From Mariprofundus sp. (GTDB lineage: Bacteria; Pseudomonadota; Zetaproteobacteria; Mariprofundales; Mariprofundaceae): a DNA stretch of 64,000 nt. Both the position numbers and the translations under genes were made by a program. The stretch lies in assembly GCA_021772775.1 (NCBI GenBank), contig JAJFLH010000006.1:124001-188000 (forward strand). The letters are read 5' to 3'. The notes under the pieces are model-generated. The model made no database searches and was not told where the DNA came from. It worked only from the letters and a program-made list of their open reading frames with translations. Below are positions 7,165-15,794 of the stretch, one piece after another; position 1 is the first letter of the stretch, and each line of letters begins with the position of its first letter.

Positions 7165-7413
7165 ATGGCACATAAGAAAGCAGGTGGTTCCAGTCGTAAC
7201 GGCCGCGATTCCAATTCCAAGCGTTTAGGCGTGAAAAAGTTTGGTGGTGAAGTAGTCATTGCCGGTAATATCATTGTGCGTCAGCGCGGTACTAAAATCC
7301 GCCCAGGCAACAATATTGGTTGTGGGCGTGACCACACCCTATTTGCTCTGACTGACGGAAGAGTTGAATTTTATAAAAGCGCTGGTCGTACAACTGTTCG
7401 TATTACCGAATAA
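7165..7413 (+). CDS. rpmA: 50S ribosomal protein L27
   Basis: An 82-residue protein starting [22 protein letters not shown], the conserved L27 N-terminus that reaches toward the peptidyl-transferase centre. No N-terminal cleavage extension of the Firmicute type is present. AAGGAG lies upstream. A strong terminator follows at 7439-7473. Confidence 0.98.
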   Translation: MAHKKAGGSSRNGRDSNSKRLGVKKFGGEVVIAGNIIVRQRGTKIRPGNNIGCGRDHTLFALTDGRVEFYKSAGRTTVRITE

Positions 7414-7438
7414 TGTTGTCAGAGCTTTAAGCTTGTTT

Positions 7439-7473
7439 AAGAGGGGTGCGCTTGTCGCACCCCTCTTTTTTTT
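7439..7473 (+). terminator. Strong Rho-independent terminator after rpmA
   Basis: A perfect 12-bp GC-rich stem (arms 7439-7450 and 7456-7467) with the loop cttgt is followed by eight T. It ends the rpmE-rplU-rpmA unit, so obgE downstream needs its own promoter. Confidence 0.95.
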
Positions 7474-7485
7474 GGAAAAATATTT

Positions 7486-7595
7486 GCCACGAAGGCACTA
7501 ATGTATATCGGAATATGAGCCATGAGTTTCCCTCTATCCATTCAGCAAAGAGATGTGGGGGTTGGTGTTTTGTGATTCTGTGCCCTTGTTGTTAA
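7486..7595. repeat. Degenerate member of the intergenic palindrome family
   Basis: The left end GCCACGAAGGCAC and the right end around 7571-7595 (TTTGTGATTCTGTGCCCTTGTT) are imperfect inverted copies. The style (CACGAAGGCAC...GTGCC) is close to the 144-bp elements at 40939-41082 and 44489-44632. This copy is decayed and the boundaries are approximate. Confidence 0.4.
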
Positions 7596-7618
7596 GTCGA
7601 ATTATGGTGTAATACAGC

Positions 7619-8653
7619 ATGCGTTTTATTGATGAAGTGAAAATTGAAGTTCGGGCGGGTAATGGCGGCAGTGGCTGCACCTCGTTCAGACGTGAAAAAT
7701 ATATTCCCAAGGGTGGTCCTGACGGTGGCGATGGTGGTCGAGGTGGCCATGTTAAATTTATTGCATCGGGCACCAAAAATACTTTGCAGGAGCTTTACCT
7801 TCGTAAGCGTTTGATTGCCAAGAATGGACAATCAGGCATGGGTTCTGACTGTCATGGTAAAAATGGTGAAGATATCATCATGGAAGTGCCTATAGGTACC
7901 ATGGTGCGTGATGAGGATGGTAATCTACTGGCCGACCTTTCCGAAGAGGGGGCGTTTTATTTGCTGGCACGCGGTGGTGAAGGTGGAATGGGTAACGCCC
8001 GTTTTGCGACCAGTACCAACCGTGCACCACGTTACTCACAATCCGGCATTGAGGGTGAACAGGGGATACGCCAGCTTGAGTTGAAGCTCATGGCCGATGT
8101 TGGCCTGCTTGGTTTGCCAAATGCAGGGAAGTCAACACTGTTGGCTCGTATCTCCAACGCGCGTCCCAAAATCGCTGATTATCCGTTCACGACGATTAAG
8201 CCTAAACTTGGGCAAGTGTTTATGGATGATGGTGATGGTTTTGTAGTCGCTGATATTCCGGGTCTAATCGAAGGTGCTCATGAAGGCCGTGGTTTGGGTA
8301 TTCGTTTTTTGCGCCATATTGAGCGCACAGCGGTGTTGCTCCATCTGGTCGATGCATGTTGCACCGATGGCAAAAGTGTTGCCGATCAAATTAACGAAAT
8401 CGAAGCGGAGTTAAAAGGTTATGGCGACACCCTGTGGAATAAACCACGTCTGCTGGTTTTAAATAAATCCGACGCATTGTTGGATGATGAAAGGGAAGAG
8501 GCGCTGGCTGTGGCGCGTGAAAAAGATCTGCCTGTTTTCATTGTTTCTGCCGTCAGTGGTGAAGGAGTGAAGATGTTATTGCATAAAGTTTACGACCGGG
8601 TCTTGCAGATGCGGAAGCAGGCCACACAAGCGCCTGTTGAAGGCATCTCATGA
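7619..8653 (+). CDS. obgE: Obg-family GTPase
   Basis: A 344-residue GTPase that acts in late 50S assembly and stress signalling. The Gly-rich Obg fold covers residues 1-158 (GGNGGSGCTSFRREKYIPKGGPDGGDGG). The G domain follows, with G1 GLPNAGKST, G3 DIPGLIEGAHEGRGLG, G4 NKSD and G5 SAVSGEG. The short C-terminal tail after residue 330 is reduced compared with E. coli. It ends in an ATGA overlap with proB. No clear ribosome-binding site precedes the ATG. Confidence 0.97.
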   Translation: MRFIDEVKIEVRAGNGGSGCTSFRREKYIPKGGPDGGDGGRGGHVKFIASGTKNTLQELYLRKRLIAKNGQSGMGSDCHGKNGEDIIMEVPIGTMVRDEDGNLLADLSEEGAFYLLARGGEGGMGNARFATSTNRAPRYSQSGIEGEQGIRQLELKLMADVGLLGLPNAGKSTLLARISNARPKIADYPFTTIKPKLGQVFMDDGDGFVVADIPGLIEGAHEGRGLGIRFLRHIERTAVLLHLVDACCTDGKSVADQINEIEAELKGYGDTLWNKPRLLVLNKSDALLDDEREEALAVAREKDLPVFIVSAVSGEGVKMLLHKVYDRVLQMRKQATQAPVEGIS

Positions 8654-9795
8654 TTCAGTCTCGATCCGATCTTAGTCGATGTCGCCGTGTGGTGGTGAAG
8701 ATAGGTAGTTCATTGTTGGCCGATGCCAAGAGTGGTGTCCGTCAGGATGTGATTGATCATCTGGTTGATGAAGTTGCAGTCTTGATGCGTTTGGGTCTGC
8801 AAGTGGTGATTGTAACTTCAGGCTCAGTGGCGCTTGGGCGTGTGCAGCTAGAGTGGCTGGAGCGTCAACTTTCGGTGCATGAAAAGCAGGCGGCAGCAGC
8901 CATTGGGCAGCCCAAGCTGATGGATGCTTATGGTCAAGCTTTTGAACGACACGGTGTCAGTGTGGCTCAAATGCTATTGACCAAAGATGACCTTAGAAAT
9001 CGTCGTCGATATCTTAATGCCAGTAATACCAGTGAAACACTTTTTTCTGTTGGTGTTGTGCCGATTGTAAATGAAAATGATACGGTGGTCGTGGCTGAAA
9101 TTAAATTTGGTGATAATGACAGCTTAGGTGCTTTGGTTGGGCTGGTTGTTAAGGCTGACCTGGTGGTGATGATAACCGATGTCGCAGGCCTGTACGATAG
9201 TAACCCCAGTAAAAATAGCGATGCTAAACGTATTGGAATTATAGCTGAATTAACAGATGAGCATGCTGAAATGGCTGGTGATGCAGGCTCTTCTTTTGGG
9301 ACAGGTGGAATGGCCAGTAAGCTTTCTGCTGCTCGTGTGGCAACTAGTGGTGGTGTGGCCGCGGCTATTATCAGCGGCAAAGAAACGGGAGGCTTGAGCC
9401 GACTGTTGGCTGGAGAGGATGAAGGTACGCTGTTTTTGTGTGGTGAAGACAGGCACAGCAATCGCAAGCACTGGATTGCAGAAGTGGTGCAAGCTACAGG
9501 TCAGGTTTATATTGATGCTGGAGCTTCTGAGGCGCTATTGAATCAGAGTGGAAGTCTCTTACCAATCGGTATTGTGGCGGTAGAGGGTGTGTTCGATAAG
9601 GGTGACTGTGTTGAGCTTATTGATGCTAATGGTGTCATCGCTAAGGGTTTATGTAACTACACGGCTGAAGAGATGCGCCTGATTATGGGGCATGCCAGTG
9701 ATGAGATTGAATCGATTCTGGGATTCCATGATTTCACATCGGTGATTCATCGGGATAATCTGGTTATTACGATAGATAACAAAGCAAGGGAGTAG
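8650..9795 (+). CDS. proB: Glutamate 5-kinase
   Basis: First step of proline synthesis: phosphorylates glutamate with ATP. The 381-residue product has the amino-acid-kinase domain (about 12-260; VVVKIGSSLL, NENDTVVVAEIKFGDND, GTGGMASKLSAARVA) and a C-terminal PUA domain (about 280-370). The ATG overlaps the obgE stop by 4 nt and proA starts 3 nt after its stop, so obgE-proB-proA is one translationally coupled unit. Product feedback by proline acts on the kinase domain in this family. Confidence 0.97.
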   Translation: MIQSRSDLSRCRRVVVKIGSSLLADAKSGVRQDVIDHLVDEVAVLMRLGLQVVIVTSGSVALGRVQLEWLERQLSVHEKQAAAAIGQPKLMDAYGQAFERHGVSVAQMLLTKDDLRNRRRYLNASNTSETLFSVGVVPIVNENDTVVVAEIKFGDNDSLGALVGLVVKADLVVMITDVAGLYDSNPSKNSDAKRIGIIAELTDEHAEMAGDAGSSFGTGGMASKLSAARVATSGGVAAAIISGKETGGLSRLLAGEDEGTLFLCGEDRHSNRKHWIAEVVQATGQVYIDAGASEALLNQSGSLLPIGIVAVEGVFDKGDCVELIDANGVIAKGLCNYTAEEMRLIMGHASDEIESILGFHDFTSVIHRDNLVITIDNKARE

Positions 9796-9798
9796 GGT

Positions 9799-11061
9799 AT
9801 GGCTGATGCAATAACAATTATGCAGGCGCTGGGAAAACATGCAAAAGAGGCGGCTAAGGCCATGCGGGTGGCAGATACATGCGCTAAAAACAGTGCCTTA
9901 ACGCTTGCCGCGGCAATTATTCGTCGTGATATGCAGCATATTCTGGCTGCCAATGCCAGAGATATGGATGCGGCAGAAGAGAATGATCTGGATGCTGCGC
10001 TAAAAGACCGACTACTGCTCAATGGTGAGCGGGTTGATGCGATGGCTGAAGGGTTAGAGCAAATTGCGGCATTGCCGGACCCGGTTGGGGCGATTGATAA
10101 TTTGCGATACCGTCCATCAGGTATTCAGGTTGGCCATATGCGTGTGCCACTTGGTGTGATCGGGATTATTTATGAGTCGCGCCCCAATGTGACTGCTGAC
10201 GCTGCGGGTTTGTGTTTGAAGTCTGGTAATGCGGCTATTTTGCGCGGTGGTTCGGAAGCCATTCATTCCAATCGTGCGATTGCGGCATGTCTCAGACGTG
10301 CGCTGGTCGATTCGGGTTTGCCTCAAAATGCAGTGCAGTTGGTGGATTCCACTGACCGCGCTCTGGTTGGTGCGTTACTGAAAAGTGAAGAGTATGTCGA
10401 TGTGATCATACCACGCGGTGGTAAATCATTGATTGAACGTGTGACGGCTGATTCACGCGTTCCAGTGATCAAACATCTCGATGGTATTTGTCATGTCTAT
10501 ATTGATGCCGCAGCAGATCCTGAGATGGCGTTAAGTATTGCGGTCAATGCGAAAACACATCGTTATGGTGTTTGTAATGCTATGGAGACACTGTTGATTC
10601 ATCAGCAGTCAGCAGCAGTGGTTCCAGTTATTATGCAGGCTCTGTTGGAGAGGGGCGTGGAAGTGCGAGGCTGTGACAAAACATGCCAATTAAGCGATGG
10701 TCTTGATGTGGTTTTAGCTACTGAAGAAGACTGGGCGACGGAATATCTATCGGCAGTGTTGTCGGTGCGTATCGTGGATGACTTCGATCAGGCCGTTGAG
10801 CATATTGCACAGTTTAGTTCGGGTCATACCGAAAGTATTGTGACGGCGGATTATGACGCGGGTCAGCGTTTCTTGCGTGAAGTAGATTCAGCATCGGTGA
10901 TGTGGAATACGAGTACACGTTTTGCAGATGGCTTTGAGTATGGTTTAGGGGCTGAAATAGGTATCTCGACCGACCGTTTGCACGTGCGTGGCCCCGTCGG
11001 CTTGGAAGGTTTGACCAATCAGAAGTGGATCGTCTTGGGTAGTGGCCAAGTTCGACAGTAA
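9799..11061 (+). CDS. proA: Gamma-glutamyl phosphate reductase
   Basis: Second step of proline synthesis: NADPH-dependent reduction of glutamyl-5-phosphate to the semialdehyde. The 420-residue aldehyde-dehydrogenase-fold protein has [22 protein letters not shown] and the active-site Cys in [14 protein letters not shown] (near residue 259). The C-terminal [23 protein letters not shown] is the family signature. It follows proB closely. It is the last gene of the coupled unit before the unusual MotA/MotB-like pair. Confidence 0.97.
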   Translation: MADAITIMQALGKHAKEAAKAMRVADTCAKNSALTLAAAIIRRDMQHILAANARDMDAAEENDLDAALKDRLLLNGERVDAMAEGLEQIAALPDPVGAIDNLRYRPSGIQVGHMRVPLGVIGIIYESRPNVTADAAGLCLKSGNAAILRGGSEAIHSNRAIAACLRRALVDSGLPQNAVQLVDSTDRALVGALLKSEEYVDVIIPRGGKSLIERVTADSRVPVIKHLDGICHVYIDAAADPEMALSIAVNAKTHRYGVCNAMETLLIHQQSAAVVPVIMQALLERGVEVRGCDKTCQLSDGLDVVLATEEDWATEYLSAVLSVRIVDDFDQAVEHIAQFSSGHTESIVTADYDAGQRFLREVDSASVMWNTSTRFADGFEYGLGAEIGISTDRLHVRGPVGLEGLTNQKWIVLGSGQVRQ

Positions 11062-11218
11062 ATCGTTGTCGTTATTTGCTTCGTCGGTGTAATGTATTAT
11101 CTTCTCCGGCGAATGATGTAGGTGTGGAATGCTTTTAATGTTTTTTGAGAGGAAACAATATTAAAGCTATTCAAAAGCAAAATAGTATGCTATCTATGTA
11201 GGTGTATGGGGGATTAAT

Positions 11219-12205
11219 ATGCAGGAATTAGAGCACGGAAGGACTATTCTGAAACGAATGGGGATTATAGGTGTGGCTGCAGTGGCGCTGGCAGTCCTTT
11301 TTTCGGATACCTTAGGGATGATCTATTTCTCTAACCAGCAAACGATGGTTGGTTATATTCTGAATGGCTTTATTTTTATACTGTTTCTCTTCGGAATGGG
11401 ACGGGTATTCAGTATTTTGAATGGTTACCGTAAAGAGGAGGATGCGTTGAGTCAGTTTCAGCGCAACAAAGACCTTGGGCCAAATCATTTCCTAGAAGGT
11501 GTTGATCCAACTTCGATCATTGCCATTAGAATAGAGCTTTTGAATAGCATGCGTGTCAAACGTACCGCGATTCAACATCAAGCCATAGCCTCTACCTTGA
11601 TGGCGGAAGAGAGTACGCGTACGGGTACCGTTCGCTTTTTGCACAATATTCTGATTTTGTGTGGTGTATTGGGTACCATTGTTTCCTTATCCATCGCACT
11701 GTTAGGTGCTGGTGATATGTTAAGCGATACCTCAACGACAGGCGGGATGGGCTTAGTCATTCATGGTATGTCTACAGCACTTTCCACTACAATGAGCGCG
11801 ATTCTTTGTTACTTGGTTTTGGCATACTTCCTCTCCGCTATTCAGAATCTTCAGACACGCTTTTTAGGTCGTGTTGAAGAGTTGACGTCGACCTATCTTT
11901 TGCCTCTTTATCAAGTCAGTGAAGAGTCTATTTCACAGCAGGCGGTAGATATGGTGAGTCAGGCTCATCAGTTGCTACAAACGATCAATGAGAAAATAAG
12001 TCTGCTAAACTTTACCGATATGCAGGAGGGCTTGCAGCAAGAACGCATGCATGCGAATCAATTGCATCAAGCGGCAGTTGAGCAGGCACAAATGCAGCAT
12101 GAACAGATGGCAGCACAAGCGCAGCAGCAGCATGAAGAGTCCAGGCAGCAACTGGCCGAGCTCTCTTCTATTCTGAAAGATGGATTCAGATTGCCAGGAG
12201 CATAA
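11219..12205 (+). CDS. MotA/TolQ/ExbB-like ion-channel protein with a Gln-rich helical tail
   Basis: A 328-residue membrane protein with four predicted segments: about 15-33, 43-62, 143-167 and 183-210. TM3 carries LCGVLGTIVSLSIALLGAGDM and TM4 region STALSTTMSAILCYLVLAYF, matching the paired motifs of MotA/TolQ/ExbB channel subunits. A cytoplasmic loop lies between TM2 and TM3. After residue 230 a long helical, Gln/His-rich tail (QAQMQHEQMAAQAQQQHEE) would lie in the cytoplasm, recalling ZorA on a smaller scale. A MotB-like partner follows 3 nt later. It is neither flagellar nor TolQ by context. The complex is probably an ion-driven stator with unknown output. Confidence 0.8.
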   Translation: MQELEHGRTILKRMGIIGVAAVALAVLFSDTLGMIYFSNQQTMVGYILNGFIFILFLFGMGRVFSILNGYRKEEDALSQFQRNKDLGPNHFLEGVDPTSIIAIRIELLNSMRVKRTAIQHQAIASTLMAEESTRTGTVRFLHNILILCGVLGTIVSLSIALLGAGDMLSDTSTTGGMGLVIHGMSTALSTTMSAILCYLVLAYFLSAIQNLQTRFLGRVEELTSTYLLPLYQVSEESISQQAVDMVSQAHQLLQTINEKISLLNFTDMQEGLQQERMHANQLHQAAVEQAQMQHEQMAAQAQQQHEESRQQLAELSSILKDGFRLPGA

Positions 12206-12208
12206 ACC

Positions 12209-12946
12209 ATGCAGCAAAGTGGATTTATTGACTTGAGAATTGATAGTGCTGATACAGACGGCGCGAACTTTTGGCCGGGTTTTACCGATGTGATGACTGT
12301 GATTGTTCTCATCTTCATCATGACAATGCTAAGCCTGTTGGCGAAAAATATGGGTCTGTTGGATGAATTGACATCGGCAATAGAGCTGGAGCGTGTAGCG
12401 CAAGCTGAAGTGAAAACGATGACTGAGATTAATGAAGACCTTAACTATCATTTGATCGGTTTAGAGGAAGAGTTGGTTCAGATGCAGTTAAGTTTGGCCA
12501 GTGCTACTGAAAAACATCGTCAAACTTTGATTCGCCTGGGTAATAGTGAACAGGCAAATGCGATATTAAATACCGCACTGGCAGATAGTCAGAGTGAACT
12601 TGCTTCAGTTCTGGGTGAGAAAGATGCCTGGAAATTAGAGCAGTCTAAATTAAACTTAAAGAAAGCCATGCTGGAAAATAGCCGATCCAGGTTTAGAAGG
12701 AAAAGTAAAAAGTTGGGTGATGAACTTGCTGACATCAGGGCTGAGTTTGATGAGCGGGAGCGTAAAATTCAGCAGGATATGGTGGAGCTGGAGCAACTGC
12801 GGGCCAGCAATGTTTACTGTTTCCAAATGGGTCAAGAGGAAGCTAGGAAAGAGAGAGAAGCCCGAGAAGAGAGGGAGCGTAAGGCCGCTGCTTCTTCACA
12901 AACCCCTAGTCAGGTTGAATCAGCCTTATCATCGTTTTTTGAATAA
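12209..12946 (+). CDS. MotB-like single-span coiled-coil protein without an OmpA domain
   Basis: A 245-residue protein. FWPGFTDVMTVIVLIFIMTMLSL (residues 21-43) is a MotB/ZorB-type start with one membrane span and an Asp (D27) where the ion-carrying residue sits. Family members then have an OmpA-like peptidoglycan-binding domain. Here residues about 50-225 are instead a long heptad-rich coiled coil (VAQAEVKTMTEINEDLNYHLIGLEEEL onward) ending in a Glu/Arg-rich stretch. The start has no strong Shine-Dalgarno sequence but lies 3 nt after the MotA-like stop. MotB topology would put the coil in the periplasm, though the charge pattern does not settle this. Confidence 0.75.
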   Translation: MQQSGFIDLRIDSADTDGANFWPGFTDVMTVIVLIFIMTMLSLLAKNMGLLDELTSAIELERVAQAEVKTMTEINEDLNYHLIGLEEELVQMQLSLASATEKHRQTLIRLGNSEQANAILNTALADSQSELASVLGEKDAWKLEQSKLNLKKAMLENSRSRFRRKSKKLGDELADIRAEFDERERKIQQDMVELEQLRASNVYCFQMGQEEARKEREAREERERKAAASSQTPSQVESALSSFFE

Positions 12947-13091
12947 CGTATTGGTTGCCGGCATGATTCATAGGCTGGTGTGATGATTAATGTGGGCTAG
13001 AACTCTTTTGTTGTTTACTTATTTTCGTTGATTGAGTTTCAAAATATTCATTCTGCTGTGATAAGAGCGCGTTGATCAGGTGATAGATACC

Positions 13092-13742
13092 GTGAGTTCA
13101 GTCAAACCAATAAATAAAATAGGTCTGTTCGGGGGCTCATTTGATCCGCCGCATCTTGGTCATGTGGCATTGGTGCATGCTGGTTTGGCGATGGGGCTGG
13201 ATGAAGTGTGGGTTATTCCTGCTTTTCCGGTGCATCGTGTTCTATCCGGCAAAGCCGATGCTGGAACTCGCCTCTTATGGCTTCAGCAGCTCTTTGAGTC
13301 CGAGCCCAGAGTCAGGGTTCTTGACTGGGAGGTATCTCAATCCAAGCCAACACCTGCGGTACATACCCTGCGCAAATTTAAGGCAACATACCCTGGAATC
13401 GTACCTTGGTTGATGCTGGGGCAGGATGCCTGGCAGGGCTTGGAGTCGTGGTTTGAATACCCATCTCATCAGAAGTTGTGTAATGTCGCCGTGTTTGCAC
13501 GACAGAGTGATGAATTTGATGAAACCTCAAACAGATCAACTTCACATACAGGCTGGCAAACGGTGGCAATGGATCGTTGGACAGAATGTGTGACGCCAGG
13601 TCACTACTGTGATGTTGCAGTGCTGTTGCCAGATGTTTCGGCCACGCTGATTCGTAAAAATGCAGCCATGGGTCTGTCTTTAACTGAGTTAGTGCCTAAA
13701 GTGCTGCAGTCCGATATTGCCAGACAATATCGAAAAAAATGA
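13092..13742 (+). CDS. nadD: Nicotinate-nucleotide adenylyltransferase
   Basis: Transfers AMP from ATP to nicotinate mononucleotide to make deamido-NAD. GLFGGSFDPPHLGHVAL near the N-terminus is the nucleotidyltransferase HxGH signature, and SATLIRKNAAMG near the end corresponds to the ISSTxIR motif. The GTG at 13092 is chosen because AGGTGA (13078-13083) lies 8 nt upstream; an in-frame GTG at 13080 lies inside that site. Length is 216 residues. It starts a nadD-rsfS-rlmH-envC-ctpA run. Confidence 0.95.
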   Translation: MSSVKPINKIGLFGGSFDPPHLGHVALVHAGLAMGLDEVWVIPAFPVHRVLSGKADAGTRLLWLQQLFESEPRVRVLDWEVSQSKPTPAVHTLRKFKATYPGIVPWLMLGQDAWQGLESWFEYPSHQKLCNVAVFARQSDEFDETSNRSTSHTGWQTVAMDRWTECVTPGHYCDVAVLLPDVSATLIRKNAAMGLSLTELVPKVLQSDIARQYRKK

Positions 13743-13772
13743 TGTTCGATGATAACAGAAGGAATGACAGAT

Positions 13773-14141
13773 ATGGCAACAGAATTGGTAAAGAAGAATG
13801 AAGCACTTGAAACGATTACCGAGCAATTGGTTGAAGCGCTGGAAGATATCAAAGCACAAGATGTACTGGTGATTGATGTGCGTGGTCGCTGCGATTTTGC
13901 CGATCGTTTTATTTTGGCAAGTGGCCGAAGCAACAGGCAGCTTAAATCCATGGCGAAATCGGTTAGTGAAGTGGCGCATAAACATGAGATGCCTGCAAAA
14001 ATAGAAGGCCTGGAAGCAGCCGAGTGGCTGCTGGTTGATTTGGGTGATGTGATTGTTCATCTGTTTCTTCAGGAGGCTCGTGAGAGCTTTCAGCTCGAAC
14101 GTTTGTGGTCGGCTCCTAGTGGAGAAGCTAAAGCGTCGTGA
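13773..14141 (+). CDS. rsfS: Ribosomal silencing factor RsfS
   Basis: This protein binds L14 of the 50S subunit and blocks subunit joining when nutrients run low. The core family pattern is complete: LVEALEDIKAQDVLVIDVRG, ADRFILASGRSNRQLKSMA and GLEAAEWLLVDLGDVIVHLF. In-frame ATGs occur at 13749, 13764 and 13773. The last is preferred because AAGGA lies about 9 nt before it and the middle one abuts that site. The stop overlaps the rlmH start. Confidence 0.95.
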   Translation: MATELVKKNEALETITEQLVEALEDIKAQDVLVIDVRGRCDFADRFILASGRSNRQLKSMAKSVSEVAHKHEMPAKIEGLEAAEWLLVDLGDVIVHLFLQEARESFQLERLWSAPSGEAKAS

Positions 14142-14587
14142 AGCTGCGTTTGTTGGTTGTGGGTCGTGGCTCGAAAGAGCTGGCTGATTTCGAGCGGCGT
14201 TTTATCGAACGGCTTAAGCCGTTTGCTACATGTCAGGTGATTGAGTTGCCTGAAGGACGTGGTAAACAGGTCTCCCAGCGAAAGCAGGAAGAGGCCAAAC
14301 ATATCCTGCAACAGGCGCGCAAAGGTTTTGTGATATTTGATGAGCGTGGAGCTTTACATCCAAGTACAAAGTGGGCGGACTATCTGGGACGCTTAAGTGG
14401 TGATGCGCAGCAGGACTTTGTGATTGGCGGGGCTGATGGTCTTGCTGATAGTGTGCGTGTAGAGGCTGCGGCATGTTGGAGTTTGTCCAAGTTAACCTTG
14501 CCGCATCAATTGGTACGCGCCGTTGTTCTTGAACAGTTGTATCGTGCATTCACAATTATTCAGGGGCATCCCTACCACAGGGTATGA
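14138..14587 (+). CDS. rlmH: 23S rRNA pseudouridine-1915 N3-methyltransferase
   Basis: A 149-residue SPOUT methyltransferase that modifies helix 69 of 23S rRNA. KLRLLVVGRG at the N-terminus, VIFDERGALHPSTKWADYLG, DFVIGGADGL and the C-terminal LTLPHQLVRAVVLEQLYRAFTIIQGHPYHR are family hallmarks, the last being the knotted cofactor site. It starts with GTG overlapping the rsfS stop. The downstream gene overlaps its end. Confidence 0.97.
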   Translation: MKLRLLVVGRGSKELADFERRFIERLKPFATCQVIELPEGRGKQVSQRKQEEAKHILQQARKGFVIFDERGALHPSTKWADYLGRLSGDAQQDFVIGGADGLADSVRVEAAACWSLSKLTLPHQLVRAVVLEQLYRAFTIIQGHPYHRV

Positions 14588-14591
14588 ATTA

Positions 14592-15743
14592 GTGTTGCGT
14601 CTACTCCTTATTCCTTTCTTTGCTGCGGTGTGGGTGCTGCTGCCGTTCTCACAAACGTGGGCGGCATCTGATGCAGAGCGAAAAATTGAGAAAATTCAAC
14701 ATGAGCGGCAACGTCTGGCACAGGTGAAAAAGCGGCTGGAGAGGCAGCTTGGCAGCGTAGGGCGGGAGTTGAAGAAGCTTGATTCGGGCTTGATCTCGGC
14801 GCGTAAAGCTAGTCGGGAAGCACATAAAAATGTGTTGCTAACGGATAAAAAACTCGTTGTTCTCAAGCGTAAAGCCAATAAGTTGGAGATCCAAATCAGA
14901 GCTTTGAAGCAGGCTATGTTTGATCAGGCTGCGGCGGCATGGCAACGCAGTTCACATGCTTCACCGTGGATGGGGGTTTTGACTGGTGTGCCTGTCAGTG
15001 ATATTCCACATCGACGTTATTTGTTGCAGGAAGTGATGCGTTCTGAGGAAAATGACCGACGTATTTATAAAGAATCAATAGATGAAATGGCCAGAGTTAC
15101 AGCCGAATTGAAAGTTCAGCGTCAGGAGCTGGAGAGATTTCGGGCAGAAAAACGTAAAACAGCAGAAATACTTAGCATTAAGGTCAAAGCCAAACGAAAA
15201 GTGATTAAACGGGTGCGGAAAGAGGTTAAGAGCAAGAACAGAAAAGACCTGCGCCTGGCACGTGAAGAGCGGGCCTTGATGCATTTGTTGGATGATATGA
15301 GTCAAGATCTGTTGGCCATCGATCAGCAGCAGGCGGAGCAGCTTAATGTGCGCAAACGTAAAGGGCGCTTGAGCTGGCCGGTGGATGGCCGCATTATGGC
15401 AAGTTTCCGTTCTCGGCCTAAGAAGGCTATGGCGCGCTTGCAAGGTGTTCAGATGAGGCCGAAGAGCGGCGTTAAAGAAGTGCGGACGATGGCTGCTGGT
15501 CAGGTTCGTTATGCTGACTGGTTCGGCGGTTATGGCTTGATGACAATTGTCGACTATGGTGAAGGTTTGCTGGGTGTCTATGCCCATAATGATGCGCTCT
15601 ATAAGCAGTTGGGCGATTGGGTAGATGAAGGTGAAATTATTGCTGATGCAGGCAGTACCGGCTGGGTGAATGATGTGACGCTTTATTTTGAAGTTAGAGA
15701 TCGTGGCAAGGCGGTGAATCCGAAACGCTGGTGTCGTCGTTAA
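14592..15743 (+). CDS. envC: EnvC-like murein hydrolase activator (degenerate LytM)
   Basis: This periplasmic activator of division amidases has a signal peptide (LRLLLIPFFAAVWVLLPFSQTWA). A long coiled coil spans about residues 35-240. A C-terminal LytM/M23 domain follows (about 260-380; AAGQVRYADWFGGYGLMTIVDYGEG, YAHNDALYKQLGDWVDEGE, LYFEVRDRGKAVNPKRW). The zinc-ligand pattern is incomplete, as in non-catalytic EnvC. The start is uncertain. GTG at 14592 places the signal peptide at the N-terminus, and upstream codons overlap rlmH in another frame. It precedes ctpA and yibQ as in gammaproteobacteria. Confidence 0.87.
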   Translation: MLRLLLIPFFAAVWVLLPFSQTWAASDAERKIEKIQHERQRLAQVKKRLERQLGSVGRELKKLDSGLISARKASREAHKNVLLTDKKLVVLKRKANKLEIQIRALKQAMFDQAAAAWQRSSHASPWMGVLTGVPVSDIPHRRYLLQEVMRSEENDRRIYKESIDEMARVTAELKVQRQELERFRAEKRKTAEILSIKVKAKRKVIKRVRKEVKSKNRKDLRLAREERALMHLLDDMSQDLLAIDQQQAEQLNVRKRKGRLSWPVDGRIMASFRSRPKKAMARLQGVQMRPKSGVKEVRTMAAGQVRYADWFGGYGLMTIVDYGEGLLGVYAHNDALYKQLGDWVDEGEIIADAGSTGWVNDVTLYFEVRDRGKAVNPKRWCRR

Positions 15744-15794
15744 TCCACTGGCAGCTTGCAGCAAATAGATTGTTTAGATGGGGTAAGGATTAAT

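Noticed and set aside
12977-13000. GGYGTGATGATTRATGYGGG shared with the gap after ilvN (about 62303-62326)
   Set aside because: Several mismatches in a short stretch; chance similarity cannot be excluded.
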